From: a virus
Length of the DNA: 58,566 bases
Direction: 5' to 3' (one strand)
Virus record (IMG/VR): IMGVR_UViG_3300044648_000159
Location: 1-58,566 of that record
The notes under the pieces were generated by a model. That model was not told the origin of the DNA, ran no database searches, and worked only from the letters and a program-made list of their open reading frames with translations. This document shows, one piece after another, positions 24,401 through 32,240 of this stretch (position 1 is its first letter; each line of letters opens with the position of its first letter). A program made the position numbers and the translations under genes.

Positions 24401-24908
24401 CCGTCATGCGAGCGGTATACAGAAATGAAGCTTCTGTGCGTTCCAGATACTCCTGAGCGGTCTCATCATCCTGCTGCGGCCGAACGTCATAGACCAGTTT
24501 GCCGTTTTCCCAGATTCTTAGGATGCCTCCGATTGGCCTGTCGAACGACCCACACAGCCCAACCGCGATAGATTGGAAGTAGGTATACGTTGTCTGTGTC
24601 TGCTCAGGACCGCCCTTACCTCCAACTTCTTCGGTCGTCACAATTTCGATGCGGGGACCCAGCCACATCACCGTGCCGGGAACTGTGATGGTCCCCCACG
24701 TTTCAATTACAGGTACACCGACCTGAGCGGTCGTGCTCTGCATGTCCTCCATGCGAGGACCGAACTGCTGTGGAAGTTGGGTTGGGAACAGCACCGTTCC
24801 AGCCAGCAGACCGAGCTGGATGCCATACATCGCACCAGTCGGGCCACCGACGAAGAATCCGATAATTCCGCCGATGATCGCCGAGCCGGCTTGCCCCGAA
24901 TTACTCAT
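21432..24908 (-). CDS. Large tail-tip/host-specificity protein
   Basis: A 1158-aa protein. A glycine-rich hydrophobic N terminus (IIGGIIGFFVGGPTGAMYGI) is followed by LFPTQLPQQFGPRMEDM and VGVPVIETWGTI, typical of the GTA/lambda-J-like baseplate proteins downstream of NlpC/P60 genes. Later parts hold a propeller-like region (about 250-560) and fibronectin-like strands near the C terminus. It should form the central tail tip that touches the host. Confidence 0.88.
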   Translation of the reverse strand: MSNSGQAGSAIIGGIIGFFVGGPTGAMYGIQLGLLAGTVLFPTQLPQQFGPRMEDMQSTTAQVGVPVIETWGTITVPGTVMWLGPRIEIVTTEEVGGKGGPEQTQTTYTYFQSIAVGLCGSFDRPIGGILRIWENGKLVYDVRPQQDDETAQEYLERTEASFLYTARMTVYTGAVDQLPDPVIEQVEGVGNVPAFRDLAYVVFYERHLSDEQARRHPQWRFEVYDGVTDRERIPPTFLPGGILEENFSSTLVVDWARGRYVVMDTSGGEDEEGFRVYRTSDNTEILQVLFTDALAGTPRPYPNIGIGALTIGYLGHIYFPWFTSGDNLAIARLNPDTLLMEMQRAAGGASDFWDEAVTVYVPGYGDVIYSVSVTGPYFSRYDGTTMIGGMFWTPPPGYDDGKVCRGLTSLLGRAYAYAIACDHSTTTSQPLLIHRPSAVFHPLLLVLAFEDEQIGSIAASAIDATWTRFSDIRLFLFDAWDQTLLIGVVGGPAGSTTERLIKWDPETDAIIWNIETSLPAFHSNNNLDRVQNHRLAWARTTSTRYLDTRDGTYVDIDWGPQGQVGSFNGESVFDGGSNRMITFESTVGPVVLEFGHPSPEDVSLATIVARVCDDCGLTDDDINVTDLETIFVHGYARTRPMSGRATIEPTRMIGFWDSVESDSVLKFVTRGKAAVATVTADELSAHESGQEAPPAVTTRKIDAVELPRMIRVHYMAPSRDYEPGEQISPVRLTTDAVNDVDVDLVAALDDDQAAQIAEIIWADAWRARWVHDISFDRYWTELEPADAVIVPVDGRNERMRIATLTASDLILRRAELVRDDDGSYESTAVADVPARPPSRLTLNAATEILLMDLPALREEDDDAGFYAAARRTGIGTTWNGAVIYRSADGGGSWVQVGAVANEATVGRVNTALPVGITSTWDYENEIDVVVPTGTTLESRTEAAVLLGANAAAIGVNGRWEIVQFLNAEVISANRYRLTTLLRGRRGTEHIVGTSAANDYFVLVSGPGIIRLPLTTAQIGAELIYRAVTIGSQFIGALSQAFTGNGMALETFSPVHILGSRDEMTDDLTITWIRRDRLHQTMSSGIEVPNSEASESYSIDIIDVDDVTVLRTLTSSTTSVVYTSAQQTTDFGGPVAAVTVRVYQLSAIVGRGTPGESIV

Positions 24909-25375
24909 GCAGCCCCTCTGAAGCTGCGGTGCGGCGGGCCACTCCAGTCAATTCCTACACTTGTAATCGGCACGCCATCTCGCCAACGCTGCAAAGAGAT
25001 AAACGCGCCGCCGCCGTCATGAACAATCGCGCCATGAGATACGCCAGCGCCTACCCCCACCATCATTCCCTGTGTCGACGTGTTACTTGTGAACACCTCG
25101 GGCGGAAACATCGATCGGCCACGCACCGTGAATTGGATATGTCCGGCAAGCATGACTTCAATTGAGTTGACGTTAGGGTGAGCATGTTCGGGGAACACAC
25201 CCGCATCCGTACTCATGAATAGTTCTGCTTGATAAGGAGCCTCTCGATATAAGATCACGCTGCTTACTCGGCTTCCTTGTGCTTCGAAGTCATAAGTCGC
25301 GGAGCGCGGAATGCGCCAAGCGGTCGGCGGAGTTTTCATAAACCATCGCGCGAAAGCTGCGAGGTTTCTATGCAT
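24905..25375 (-). CDS. Cupin-like tail-module protein
   Basis: A 156-aa protein from ATG 25375, overlapping the NlpC/P60 stop by eight bases. The segment PEHAHPNVNSIEVMLAGHIQ followed by HGAIVHDGG shows His spacing and strand pattern of a cupin barrel. It lies between the peptidase and the tip protein, so it is probably a small tail-tip component or assembly factor. Confidence 0.7.
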   Translation of the reverse strand: MHRNLAAFARWFMKTPPTAWRIPRSATYDFEAQGSRVSSVILYREAPYQAELFMSTDAGVFPEHAHPNVNSIEVMLAGHIQFTVRGRSMFPPEVFTSNTSTQGMMVGVGAGVSHGAIVHDGGGAFISLQRWRDGVPITSVGIDWSGPPHRSFRGAA

Positions 25376-25796
25376 ACGAAACGCCCGGAATCTTCCACAG
25401 AGAATGCTGGCAGCGCTGCCAAAGACCACGATAACCACACTCGACCACCTGACCAGCACGAGCGTCCGAATGAATAATGTTCCCGCCCGCATAGACGCCG
25501 AAATGGCGGGGGAATTTCTCTTGCGGAAACTTCATGACGATCAGACAGCCATCGATCGGCTGCGAGATCGGCGTGCACAGTTCTCGTACGCTACGAAGCA
25601 AATCCGGGTGAGCGCCCCGACCATAGTTGCGCTTGTCCGTAATGCCGAGAAACTGCGCTAAGTCGATGCCAGCACCTTTGAACGACAGGTCAATAAGTCC
25701 AATGCAATCCACGCCGCACAGTCCGCGGCCTTGATGCTGCCAGGGCACACCAATCAGCGCGCGTGCCTGTGCGACAAATTCTTCCGCAGTTATCAC
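25368..25796 (-). CDS. NlpC/P60 tail-associated peptidase
   Basis: A 142-aa cysteine peptidase. Catalytic Cys in LCGVDCIGLIDLS (about residue 30) and His in HFGVYAGG (about 98). It opens the cell wall during DNA entry and belongs to the tail tip. Four-base overlap with the DUF2163 gene. Confidence 0.92.
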   Translation of the reverse strand: MITAEEFVAQARALIGVPWQHQGRGLCGVDCIGLIDLSFKGAGIDLAQFLGITDKRNYGRGAHPDLLRSVRELCTPISQPIDGCLIVMKFPQEKFPRHFGVYAGGNIIHSDARAGQVVECGYRGLWQRCQHSLWKIPGVSYA

Positions 25797-26686
25797 GTTG
25801 GCCCTCGCAGGATTGCAAGAACACCCGGAATGAAAACACCGAAGCCGCGAAAGTTGATGATGTTGTCATGGACATCTCGACACGTGCTCAATCGCCTGTC
25901 GCATGCCGGCGGCAACTCAAGTGTATCTCCCACCACCGGGTCAGCAGGAAATTCATCCCAGGTTGTAATTGTAAGTGTAGTTCCGACGATTACCGCTCGT
26001 TTAACCTCTCTGAAGAAATCTTCATTTTCACCAGATGTAAATGTCAGCTTCGCCCCATCAAAGTAAGTCGGATTCGGTGCAGCTGCGCCAGCGGTGATTT
26101 CTATGTCGAATCTTCTGCGACTCGTGACCGCTGTAACGATTGCTTGACGTGTTGCCGCAGGTAGATTGAAGCCGCATCGAATGTCGCCAAACTCAACCAC
26201 ATTGCAACGCTCGGAGTATGTCCATCCGATGTTTTGCGAGAGTCTCTGAGTCAATCCACGTACTTCAACCTTATAACGCCCATCCGAGTCTCTGGACGGG
26301 ATGCCAAGGTATCCACGACGCTCAACCAGCTGGCCATCGTCAGGGCTCAAATAATTAATACCGAAAACATGAACTGGTGCGTTGTCCAGCAATCCTGCCT
26401 CGATCTCCGCTACCGTAATATCTGGAATCTCGTATTCGTCCGGGAGCGCGCCATCAACTTCCATATTGTCGACTGACATATCGCTCGTAGAGCGAATGTC
26501 TGAACCGGTGATATTTGCTACTGATCGATACACACCCAGGTGTGATCCGACAGTAATCTCAATATCTTGATCGTGATCTGTCGACCGAATTATTTCGCCG
26601 TTACCTTTCTCGATCGTCCAACAGATAGCTAGCGTGCTAACTTCCTGGCGAAGATGCGCCAGCAGCGGCGCTGACACTGTTCTCAT
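25793..26686 (-). CDS. DUF2163/BR0599-family tail protein
   Basis: A 297-aa protein. Signatures include TDHDQDI near the start, RGLTQRL, CNVVEFGDIRCG and the conserved C terminus CRDVHDNIINFRGFGVFIPG. This family sits between DUF2460 and NlpC/P60 in GTA-like tails and forms part of the distal tail or tip complex. Confidence 0.93.
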   Translation of the reverse strand: MRTVSAPLLAHLRQEVSTLAICWTIEKGNGEIIRSTDHDQDIEITVGSHLGVYRSVANITGSDIRSTSDMSVDNMEVDGALPDEYEIPDITVAEIEAGLLDNAPVHVFGINYLSPDDGQLVERRGYLGIPSRDSDGRYKVEVRGLTQRLSQNIGWTYSERCNVVEFGDIRCGFNLPAATRQAIVTAVTSRRRFDIEITAGAAAPNPTYFDGAKLTFTSGENEDFFREVKRAVIVGTTLTITTWDEFPADPVVGDTLELPPACDRRLSTCRDVHDNIINFRGFGVFIPGVLAILRGPT

Positions 26687-27324
26687 ACGCGCGGTATCCT
26701 GATCTCAGCAATCGAGAAGTCACACGCTTGCAAGCGCTGTTCTGAAATCGCGATATCCAACACGCTGTCAAAGCGTGCATACACGTAGAATTCACCACCC
26801 CACGCTGTCGGAGTTCCTACGAATGATTCTTCTGGCGTTAGTAGGCCAGTCCCCTCGTCTAGCGTCCACGAACTCTCAGGTTGCTCAACGCCAGACTCAT
26901 TCGCCACACGGATTGTGTCGCCCTTGGGCTTGTATATTTCTCGAATCTGCAGAAGCGATCCGAATGCGTATGACTTCACCAATTGATAACCAGACGGGCT
27001 GTCTTCCTCGAAAACTAACCCCTGGTCCAAGGGCGTCGGCGTCTCATGAGTTTTGCAGCTCTTGTAGTCTGCGTGGTCCTTGAGACGGAAGCCAGTGGCC
27101 ATACCGCCCATCGCATGCCAGAAATACAGGATCTCCTGGATCTCTTCCTCAACACGGTTTCCCATCGGCACGGCCACGTAGCGATGCAATGGTCTAGACC
27201 ATTTTCGAGTGCGGCGTTCGTGCCCGCCCTCGCGCTCTATGATCTTGACTTTGTAACGGGGGCCGCTTGTGAAGCCGAACGAAGGACATCCGGGGAAGAT
27301 TTCCGTCGTGTCAGGTATCAGCAT
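26683..27324 (-). CDS. DUF2460 distal tail protein
   Basis: A 213-aa protein following the tape measure gene. FPGCPSFGFTSGP, FWHAMGGMATGFRLKDHADY and the C-terminal CDFSIAEIRIPRV fit DUF2460, the distal tail (Dit-like) protein of GTA-type tails. Overlaps the next start by four bases. Confidence 0.93.
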   Translation of the reverse strand: MLIPDTTEIFPGCPSFGFTSGPRYKVKIIEREGGHERRTRKWSRPLHRYVAVPMGNRVEEEIQEILYFWHAMGGMATGFRLKDHADYKSCKTHETPTPLDQGLVFEEDSPSGYQLVKSYAFGSLLQIREIYKPKGDTIRVANESGVEQPESSWTLDEGTGLLTPEESFVGTPTAWGGEFYVYARFDSVLDIAISEQRLQACDFSIAEIRIPRV

Positions 27325-29552
27325 CAGTTATTACGCCTGCTGGCCATGGCCATCCCACGAGATGCCGCGGCCGCGATCTGCTGCTCGGTGCTTCGACTGA
27401 CGCGCTCACCAGTTTCGGCGCGAACGCTGAAGGTCTGATTCACGACCATGCCACCACCCATGTTCGGCATCTTAGACAGCGGGATGATGTCGCCGCCCAC
27501 TCGAGGACGAAAAAATTCCGGCTCTCGCTCGTTGACGCGGTAGTTCATGCCAGCAAGCACGGGACCGCCAATCGCCCGGGCACCTCCGTAACCCAGTGCC
27601 CCTGCAGCCATGCCGATCCATCCGCCTCCGGTACCGCCGCCAGCTGCGCCGAAGAGTCGTTTTGCAATGTCAGCAGCCACAGCTTGAGCAATAAGCTTCT
27701 TGATCATCTCACCGAAAGATTTCACCACCCCATCCAAACCCTCATCGAATCCAGACACAAGCGTGTCCGCAATGATGTCCTGCGTATTACGCGCCGCCTG
27801 CTCCTGAAAGATTGTTAGAGTATCGAGACCATCAAGGAACCGTTTCTCGAAGTCCTTCTCGAAGGACTCAATTCCCTGGTCCAGGCTTTCGCTATTCTGG
27901 CTCGCGAATTCGGATACCGCCTCGGCCGCACCATTAGCAGCCTCGGTCATTATCTCCAGTTGTAACGTCAGGTCGAGCAACCTCTCCTTCAGCATCTCGC
28001 CGTTCTCGCCTGCCTGCGTAAATGCCACGGCCAGATCGCCGTGCGCCACTCGATAGGCAAGGGTTGCCGTCTCGCCCATCTCGAATGTCGCAATCTGCTG
28101 CTCCAGCGATTGCGTCATTTTCTGCACTTCTTCGACCGCCTTCTGCTGCTCCTCTGCTGCCTTCTTCTGCTCCTCCACGAATTTCTTTTGAGCTTCGGCA
28201 GATTTCACAACTGTGTCATAGCGGCGAGCCAGTGCCAGAATCTGTTCCTGTTCCGACTTGCTTAGCTCATCTAATGCACCTGACTGAATCTGATAGCTGA
28301 TCTCCGCGGCCTTACCGACCTTGCCATAAAGCGCGATTTGCTCATTGAGTTTGTCAGAGAGCTTTACGAACTCTTCGGATGGGGGAAGAGGAGCTGGAGG
28401 TCCACTGCTAGATGACGGCTTCGGAGCCTTGGCATCCTCGATCTTCTTTGTGAGTGCCGCGATCTCGGCATCTAGCTCTTCATCGCTATACCACTTGACG
28501 ATTCCATCCTTACCAAAGAACACGAGCTTCTTATTTGCTCTGAGGCGCATCGCACGCGCTAACGCCGCCTCTAGTTCCGCGATATCCGCATCACTTGGTT
28601 CTTGCAACCTGACCTTCAGATCAACCGGGAGTTCATCTCCAAACAACTTGTTGTCTATCAAAGATCCAACGTTCGAGAACACTTGAACAAAGTTCCCGGC
28701 CGCCGCCAGTAGCTTTAACGCTGCTCCGCCGGCCGCCAATAACCCACCGGTCAACCCGTCCAACCCGCTTTTCAGCCCTGGATTCTGCAGCGATTCCTCA
28801 AGCTCATGAAGGGCCGATATCGCACCTGGCAGCCCGCTTTTTTGCTCCAACAAATCTCCGAAAGCGTTCTTTACTCCCTCAAGTGCTCCGCCGAACGTAT
28901 TTCTTGCGGCTTGTGCAGCTCCTCCGAAACGTGCCTCCAACTGTTCTAACAGCAGGCCCTGTGCTTTGGACATCTGCCCAGTTTCGGCGAGCTGCTTAAT
29001 GAGTTTCTTCTGGTCGTCAGCAAGTACAACACCAGCCCGAGATAGCCGCTTCATTCCAGCGACCGGGTCAGCAAGCGCGCGGCCGACAAGCATGGCCGCT
29101 GAATTGAGGTCCTGACCGAGGGCAGTAGATAGATCAAGAATTGCAGACTGGGCTCGCTTGAACTCCGTTCCGCCAATCTCTTTGAATGTGAGCAGAAGCG
29201 ACTGCATCCCCATGATCGCTTCATCGTCGAACGTAGACAGCTTCTGGAGTTCCGAAGCCATGTTCGCTAGTTCTGATGTCGTTAGACCAGCAGCGCCGGC
29301 GTTGTTCTTTACGGCGACCTCCAGCGCCGCCATCGCTTTTTCTGCCTGCGCGGTAGCATCAACGATGGCAGCAAATGAAATTCCAAGTCCAAGACCGCCA
29401 AGAGCGCGACTTATCTTGGAACCCATCGACTGAAATGATTTCTCTATCTCCTTTGCGCGCCGATCCGCAAGACGCGCGTTGCGCCCCAAGTCCGTCTCGA
29501 ACTTGCCAGAGCGCAGCAGAAGATCAATAAAGAGACTACCGAGACCGGCCAT
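27324..29552 (-). CDS. Tail tape measure protein
   Basis: A 742-aa protein: N-terminal coiled-coil and Ala-rich region (about 1-300) with a hydrophobic patch, a long charged coiled coil (about 400-560) with KKAAEEQQKAVEE-type repeats, and a Gly-rich C terminus (GAAGGGTGGGWIGMAAGALG). It sets tail length and guides DNA. Its length suggests a tail of roughly 110 nm by the usual 1.5 angstrom per residue rule. Its start overlaps the frameshifted chaperone end. Confidence 0.92.
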   Translation of the reverse strand: MAGLGSLFIDLLLRSGKFETDLGRNARLADRRAKEIEKSFQSMGSKISRALGGLGLGISFAAIVDATAQAEKAMAALEVAVKNNAGAAGLTTSELANMASELQKLSTFDDEAIMGMQSLLLTFKEIGGTEFKRAQSAILDLSTALGQDLNSAAMLVGRALADPVAGMKRLSRAGVVLADDQKKLIKQLAETGQMSKAQGLLLEQLEARFGGAAQAARNTFGGALEGVKNAFGDLLEQKSGLPGAISALHELEESLQNPGLKSGLDGLTGGLLAAGGAALKLLAAAGNFVQVFSNVGSLIDNKLFGDELPVDLKVRLQEPSDADIAELEAALARAMRLRANKKLVFFGKDGIVKWYSDEELDAEIAALTKKIEDAKAPKPSSSSGPPAPLPPSEEFVKLSDKLNEQIALYGKVGKAAEISYQIQSGALDELSKSEQEQILALARRYDTVVKSAEAQKKFVEEQKKAAEEQQKAVEEVQKMTQSLEQQIATFEMGETATLAYRVAHGDLAVAFTQAGENGEMLKERLLDLTLQLEIMTEAANGAAEAVSEFASQNSESLDQGIESFEKDFEKRFLDGLDTLTIFQEQAARNTQDIIADTLVSGFDEGLDGVVKSFGEMIKKLIAQAVAADIAKRLFGAAGGGTGGGWIGMAAGALGYGGARAIGGPVLAGMNYRVNEREPEFFRPRVGGDIIPLSKMPNMGGGMVVNQTFSVRAETGERVSRSTEQQIAAAASRGMAMASRRNN

Positions 29553-29844
29553 TCTTCACCATGCCAAAGGCTTTGACGACGTCATCTAGGTTTAGACCTT
29601 TCGGCTTCGGCTTGTACGGCAGGAAATCTTCCATGTTCCCAGTACCTCCCAACGCCTTAGCCACGATTGAGCACAACTGCGCAGATCCCCTGTCGTAGAG
29701 ACGAATGGGGTCGAGCCTGCCATTCCTCTCGAAATACTCGATCCAGTCGATCCACTCTTTGTGAGTAAACGTTCGTTTGCATTCGCGTACCGGTCGCCCA
29801 ATTGCGCACGCGATCTCGTGCCAAAGATCGACGACCGTTAGACG
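29536..29844 (-). CDS. Frameshift extension of tail assembly chaperone (T part)
   Basis: A 102-codon frame with no start codon of its own, opened by a TAG at 29856-29854 and ending at TAG 29536. Its product begins RLTVVDLWHEIACAIGR and includes EWIDWIEYFERNGRLDPIRL, typical of tail assembly chaperone C-terminal parts. It can be made only by a -1 shift from 29838-30212 at the GGGAAAC site, giving a fusion of about 225 aa, as in lambda gpG-GT. It overlaps the tape measure start by 17 bases. Confidence 0.88.
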   Translation of the reverse strand, partial: RLTVVDLWHEIACAIGRPVRECKRTFTHKEWIDWIEYFERNGRLDPIRLYDRGSAQLCSIVAKALGGTGNMEDFLPYKPKPKGLNLDDVVKAFGMVKNGRSR

Positions 29845-29850
29845 TTTCCC
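29811..29850 (-). promoter_or_regulatory. Programmed -1 ribosomal frameshift site
   Basis: The heptamer G-GGA-AAC lies at 29850-29844 on the minus strand, in the X-XXY-YYZ register of the upstream gene and just three codons before its stop. A stem CGATCT/AGATCG with an 8-nt loop follows at 29830-29811, 13 nt downstream, and may stimulate the shift. Lambda uses GGGAAAG at the same place. Confidence 0.88.
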
Positions 29851-30212
29851 GCGCTATCTCCCTGCGAGGCCGCATCAGCCTCTGGAGACGCTTCATCTGA
29901 AGCCTTTTGCAAGTCAATCCCTTGAGCCTTCATCGCTGCGTTTGTCAGCACAGTGGCAGGTTCTTTCGGGAGCCTCTTCCATGTCTCAAGTGTGAACACT
30001 CGACTACCGGCCTTGTCCTCAATCGCAGCCACTGCAGTGTCGTGCAAGACCTTCAGTCCACGACGATCGCTGTCGTCGCTGTCCGGGTACGCTTGTGCCG
30101 CTTCCCGGTTGAGTTCCTGGAACTCGTAGTACCCAAGTTCCCGGATGTAGTAAGTGACTTCCTTACCCTTGTGCTTCACCGTCACTGCATGACGTTCAGT
30201 ATCGAAGTCCAT
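29838..30212 (-). CDS. Tail assembly chaperone (G part)
   Basis: A 124-aa protein between the tail tube and tape measure genes, the fixed place for the gpG-like chaperone. It starts MDFDTERHAVTVKHKGKEVT and ends AGNV after an acidic Ala/Ser tail. Most ribosomes make this form; a minority shift at GGGAAAC to make the longer form. It binds the tape measure protein and recruits tail tube subunits. Confidence 0.88.
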   Translation of the reverse strand: MDFDTERHAVTVKHKGKEVTYYIRELGYYEFQELNREAAQAYPDSDDSDRRGLKVLHDTAVAAIEDKAGSRVFTLETWKRLPKEPATVLTNAAMKAQGIDLQKASDEASPEADAASQGDSAGNV

Positions 30213-30213
30213 A

Positions 30214-30696
30214 TCAGCTTTCCGTCCGCGGGAAGATTTCCGGGAAGTCGGAGACTTGAATGCTGATGTTTGACGTCACCACCGTGTTGAGCGCGAAATC
30301 AAACGGCACGTCGGATACGAAACCGTTGAAGAGAATCCACGAGCGCGTTTCTGGAAGGTCGAAAACATCATCAGACCCTAGCGTCGGAGCGGTAGTGCCA
30401 TCCGACCAGCCGATCGCCCAATCAACCTTATCTCCGGAACGGAACAATTGATGGACCGCGAGATGCGTTGCATCCTCCGGATCAAAGTTCACGGTGAATG
30501 TCGCCGTGCCTGGCGTTGGCATGCCGGCTTCGTACGTACGCGCCAGCGATTCCAAGCACGTCGTCTCGATCTGATCGCGCGAAGCGCTCACACCAGTGAG
30601 ATTCGTCACGCACCCGATCCGCAGTAGTTCTGCAGGGTTCGACTCATCGGCCGGCACGATGACATACAGCATCGTGCCCTGTGTTCGCTTCGCCAC
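30214..30696 (-). CDS. Tail tube protein
   Basis: A 160-aa protein with tail-tube features: short N terminus, TNLTGVSASRDQIETTCLES, FTVNFDPEDATHLAVHQLF and NGFVSDVPFDFALNTVVTSN. It forms the hexameric rings of the non-contractile tail. It is separated from the previous gene by tandem terminators. Confidence 0.9.
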   Translation of the reverse strand: MAKRTQGTMLYVIVPADESNPAELLRIGCVTNLTGVSASRDQIETTCLESLARTYEAGMPTPGTATFTVNFDPEDATHLAVHQLFRSGDKVDWAIGWSDGTTAPTLGSDDVFDLPETRSWILFNGFVSDVPFDFALNTVVTSNISIQVSDFPEIFPRTES

Positions 30697-30715
30697 GTTT
30701 CAGTCTCCCAAAATG

Positions 30716-30763
30716 AAAAAACCCGCACGTGGCGGGCACAAAAAAGCCCGCTCAAGACGGGCT
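30716..30763 (-). terminator. Tandem Rho-independent terminators
   Basis: Two hairpins read on the minus strand: AGCCCG-loop-CGGGCT (30763-30745) followed by TTTTTT, and CCCGC-loop-GCGGG (30736-30722) followed by TTTTTT. They lie between HK97-gp10 and the tail tube gene, so tail tube expression depends on read-through (Q antitermination) or is tuned here. Confidence 0.85.
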
Positions 30764-30792
30764 TCTCAACAGGTTACAAACTCAACTTGAAA

Positions 30793-31269
30793 TCATCTGC
30801 GACGCGCTTTCTTCACTGCGCGATCGATGGCCTTTCTCGACTCCGAAATAAATACGCTCAGCGCTTCGGACGATTTCTCCGGCACCACCGGGCGCAGCCA
30901 AGGCTTTGCAGGAACTTGCTCATTACCAAACTCAAGCATTCCGCCGTATGCATGCACCGAAGCTCCATTCGGCGCACGATCCTTTCGCCTTAGCCTCACC
31001 AGAACGCGCTCGTTTGCGCCGGATCTCTGGGGGTTCGGATCTCTGCTGACAATCACAGCCTTCTTTAGCGTGCCGGTAGACACACTCGGACGGCCGTCTT
31101 TGTTAGGTTCCGCGACGATGCGATCGATGTTCGCCTTGGCGGCCCGCTGAAAAACTTGTCCAGCCTTTCTAAGTCCGACTCGGACTGGACCACCCTTGAC
31201 GCTCACGATCTCTCGCGGGAGCGCCTCAAGTGTCCTTAGGAGTTCGCCGAGACCTTCAACTTCCGCCAT
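30793..31269 (-). CDS. HK97 gp10-family tail completion protein
   Basis: A 158-aa basic protein: VEGLGELLRTLEALP, AKANIDRIVAE, STGTLKKAVIVSR, GGMLEFG and AKPWLRPV are the HK97_gp10 signatures. It joins head and tail. The 79 bases before its start contain no gene I can support. Confidence 0.9.
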   Translation of the reverse strand: MAEVEGLGELLRTLEALPREIVSVKGGPVRVGLRKAGQVFQRAAKANIDRIVAEPNKDGRPSVSTGTLKKAVIVSRDPNPQRSGANERVLVRLRRKDRAPNGASVHAYGGMLEFGNEQVPAKPWLRPVVPEKSSEALSVFISESRKAIDRAVKKARRR

Positions 31270-31348
31270 CGTTGTTCCAGTCGTTCCAGGCGCTCACGAA
31301 GCTTCTGTGGCATGAACCGACGGGCTGCCGCGCATGGCTTGCATGACG

Positions 31349-31873
31349 TCACAGCACGTCGAACAGGCTTGCGGTCTTGAAGCAAGTCAGTGCGCTCCCC
31401 GGAGAACAATTGATTACTTCCGCGTCAGACTTCCAGCGCTGGAACTGCCGCAGCATGCGATGAAAATCAGCGGGAGTTGAGTTCTTCAGTCCCGCTGGGT
31501 GCTTGCCGAAGTAGTGCGTACCGCGCATATCGAGGCCGAGCAGAATGATGCGTGTCGCACCCAACATCAGAGCTACGCGCATTCCCTGTAACCCACTGTT
31601 TGATCCAGTGGGGAACATTGGCTCGGGCTTAAGCCTCTCAGTTCCCCTGTGTTCGCCTCCGCAAAACTTGCGCCCGCCAAACTTCAGTGCGTCGGGGTGC
31701 TGCTTCCACCATTTGATGTCATTGCTCACCATCGCATTCGCCCAAGGCGCGAGCTGGTAGGCATTCGAGACCGCAACGGCTTTGCAGCGCTGCTCGTCGT
31801 GCGCCTGCCTTACGTGCTCGATCTGCTCGGGCGATAAGCTTTGTCCCGTGGCAAGCACCACGCATGTCGTCAT
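31349..31873 (-). CDS. Rossmann-like DUF115/GT29-like protein A
   Basis: A 174-aa protein: CVVLATGQSLSPEQIEHVRQ (nucleotide-type loop), AVAVSNAYQLAPWANAMVSND, NSGLQGMRVALMLGATRIIL and GLDMRGTHYFGKHP. It resembles the Rossmann-like fold of DUF115/MptE-like and sialyltransferase-type proteins found in phages. It is a clear paralog of 34971-35498 (same motifs in order). It lies between DUF3168 and gp10 genes. A glycan or nucleotide-sugar role is inferred only. Confidence 0.75.
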   Translation of the reverse strand: MTTCVVLATGQSLSPEQIEHVRQAHDEQRCKAVAVSNAYQLAPWANAMVSNDIKWWKQHPDALKFGGRKFCGGEHRGTERLKPEPMFPTGSNSGLQGMRVALMLGATRIILLGLDMRGTHYFGKHPAGLKNSTPADFHRMLRQFQRWKSDAEVINCSPGSALTCFKTASLFDVL

Positions 31874-32238
31874 CGATCTGTGAAGAACTCGAAATCGAGC
31901 ATGTAGCCGTAATTTCGGGTCGTCGGATCACGAGGGCGCTGGATGGCGTTGACCATATGAGCGTGCGGCTCGATTGCATTTCGAATGGCGACCGCAGCCG
32001 CATCGGTAGTTGCCTGGGTAGCGCCGTACACGTCGATCTGCACGCGAGAATCGTCCAGATCCGGAAGCTGACCGAGATAGTTGGCCGGCGTGCTGAACGG
32101 CATTTGCCACACGGCATACACAGGAGGCTTGTCCTGGGGCGCTTCACCGAACGGATAGAAGCGCATGTTCGGCGGCGATCCCAGCGCCGCTCTACAGGGC
32201 GCGGATGCGGCGACGATGGCAAAGACTGCGGGCGTCAT
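31870..32238 (-). CDS. DUF3168 tail terminator (gp17-like)
   Basis: A 122-aa protein from ATG 32238. MTPAVFAIVAASAPCRAALG, MRFYPFGEAPQ, YAVWQMPFSTPANYLG and the IDVYGATQATTDAAAVAIRN helix fit DUF3168, the tail-completion protein. It lies before gp10 in transcription order, the reverse of the usual order, and is surrounded by accessory genes. Confidence 0.85.
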   Translation of the reverse strand: MTPAVFAIVAASAPCRAALGSPPNMRFYPFGEAPQDKPPVYAVWQMPFSTPANYLGQLPDLDDSRVQIDVYGATQATTDAAAVAIRNAIEPHAHMVNAIQRPRDPTTRNYGYMLDFEFFTDR

Positions 32239-32240
32239 GT

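Noticed and set aside
31270-31348. Short minus-strand frames between gp10 and protein A
   Set aside because: Frames of 16 and 25 codons with no ribosome site; the second runs into gp10 in another frame.
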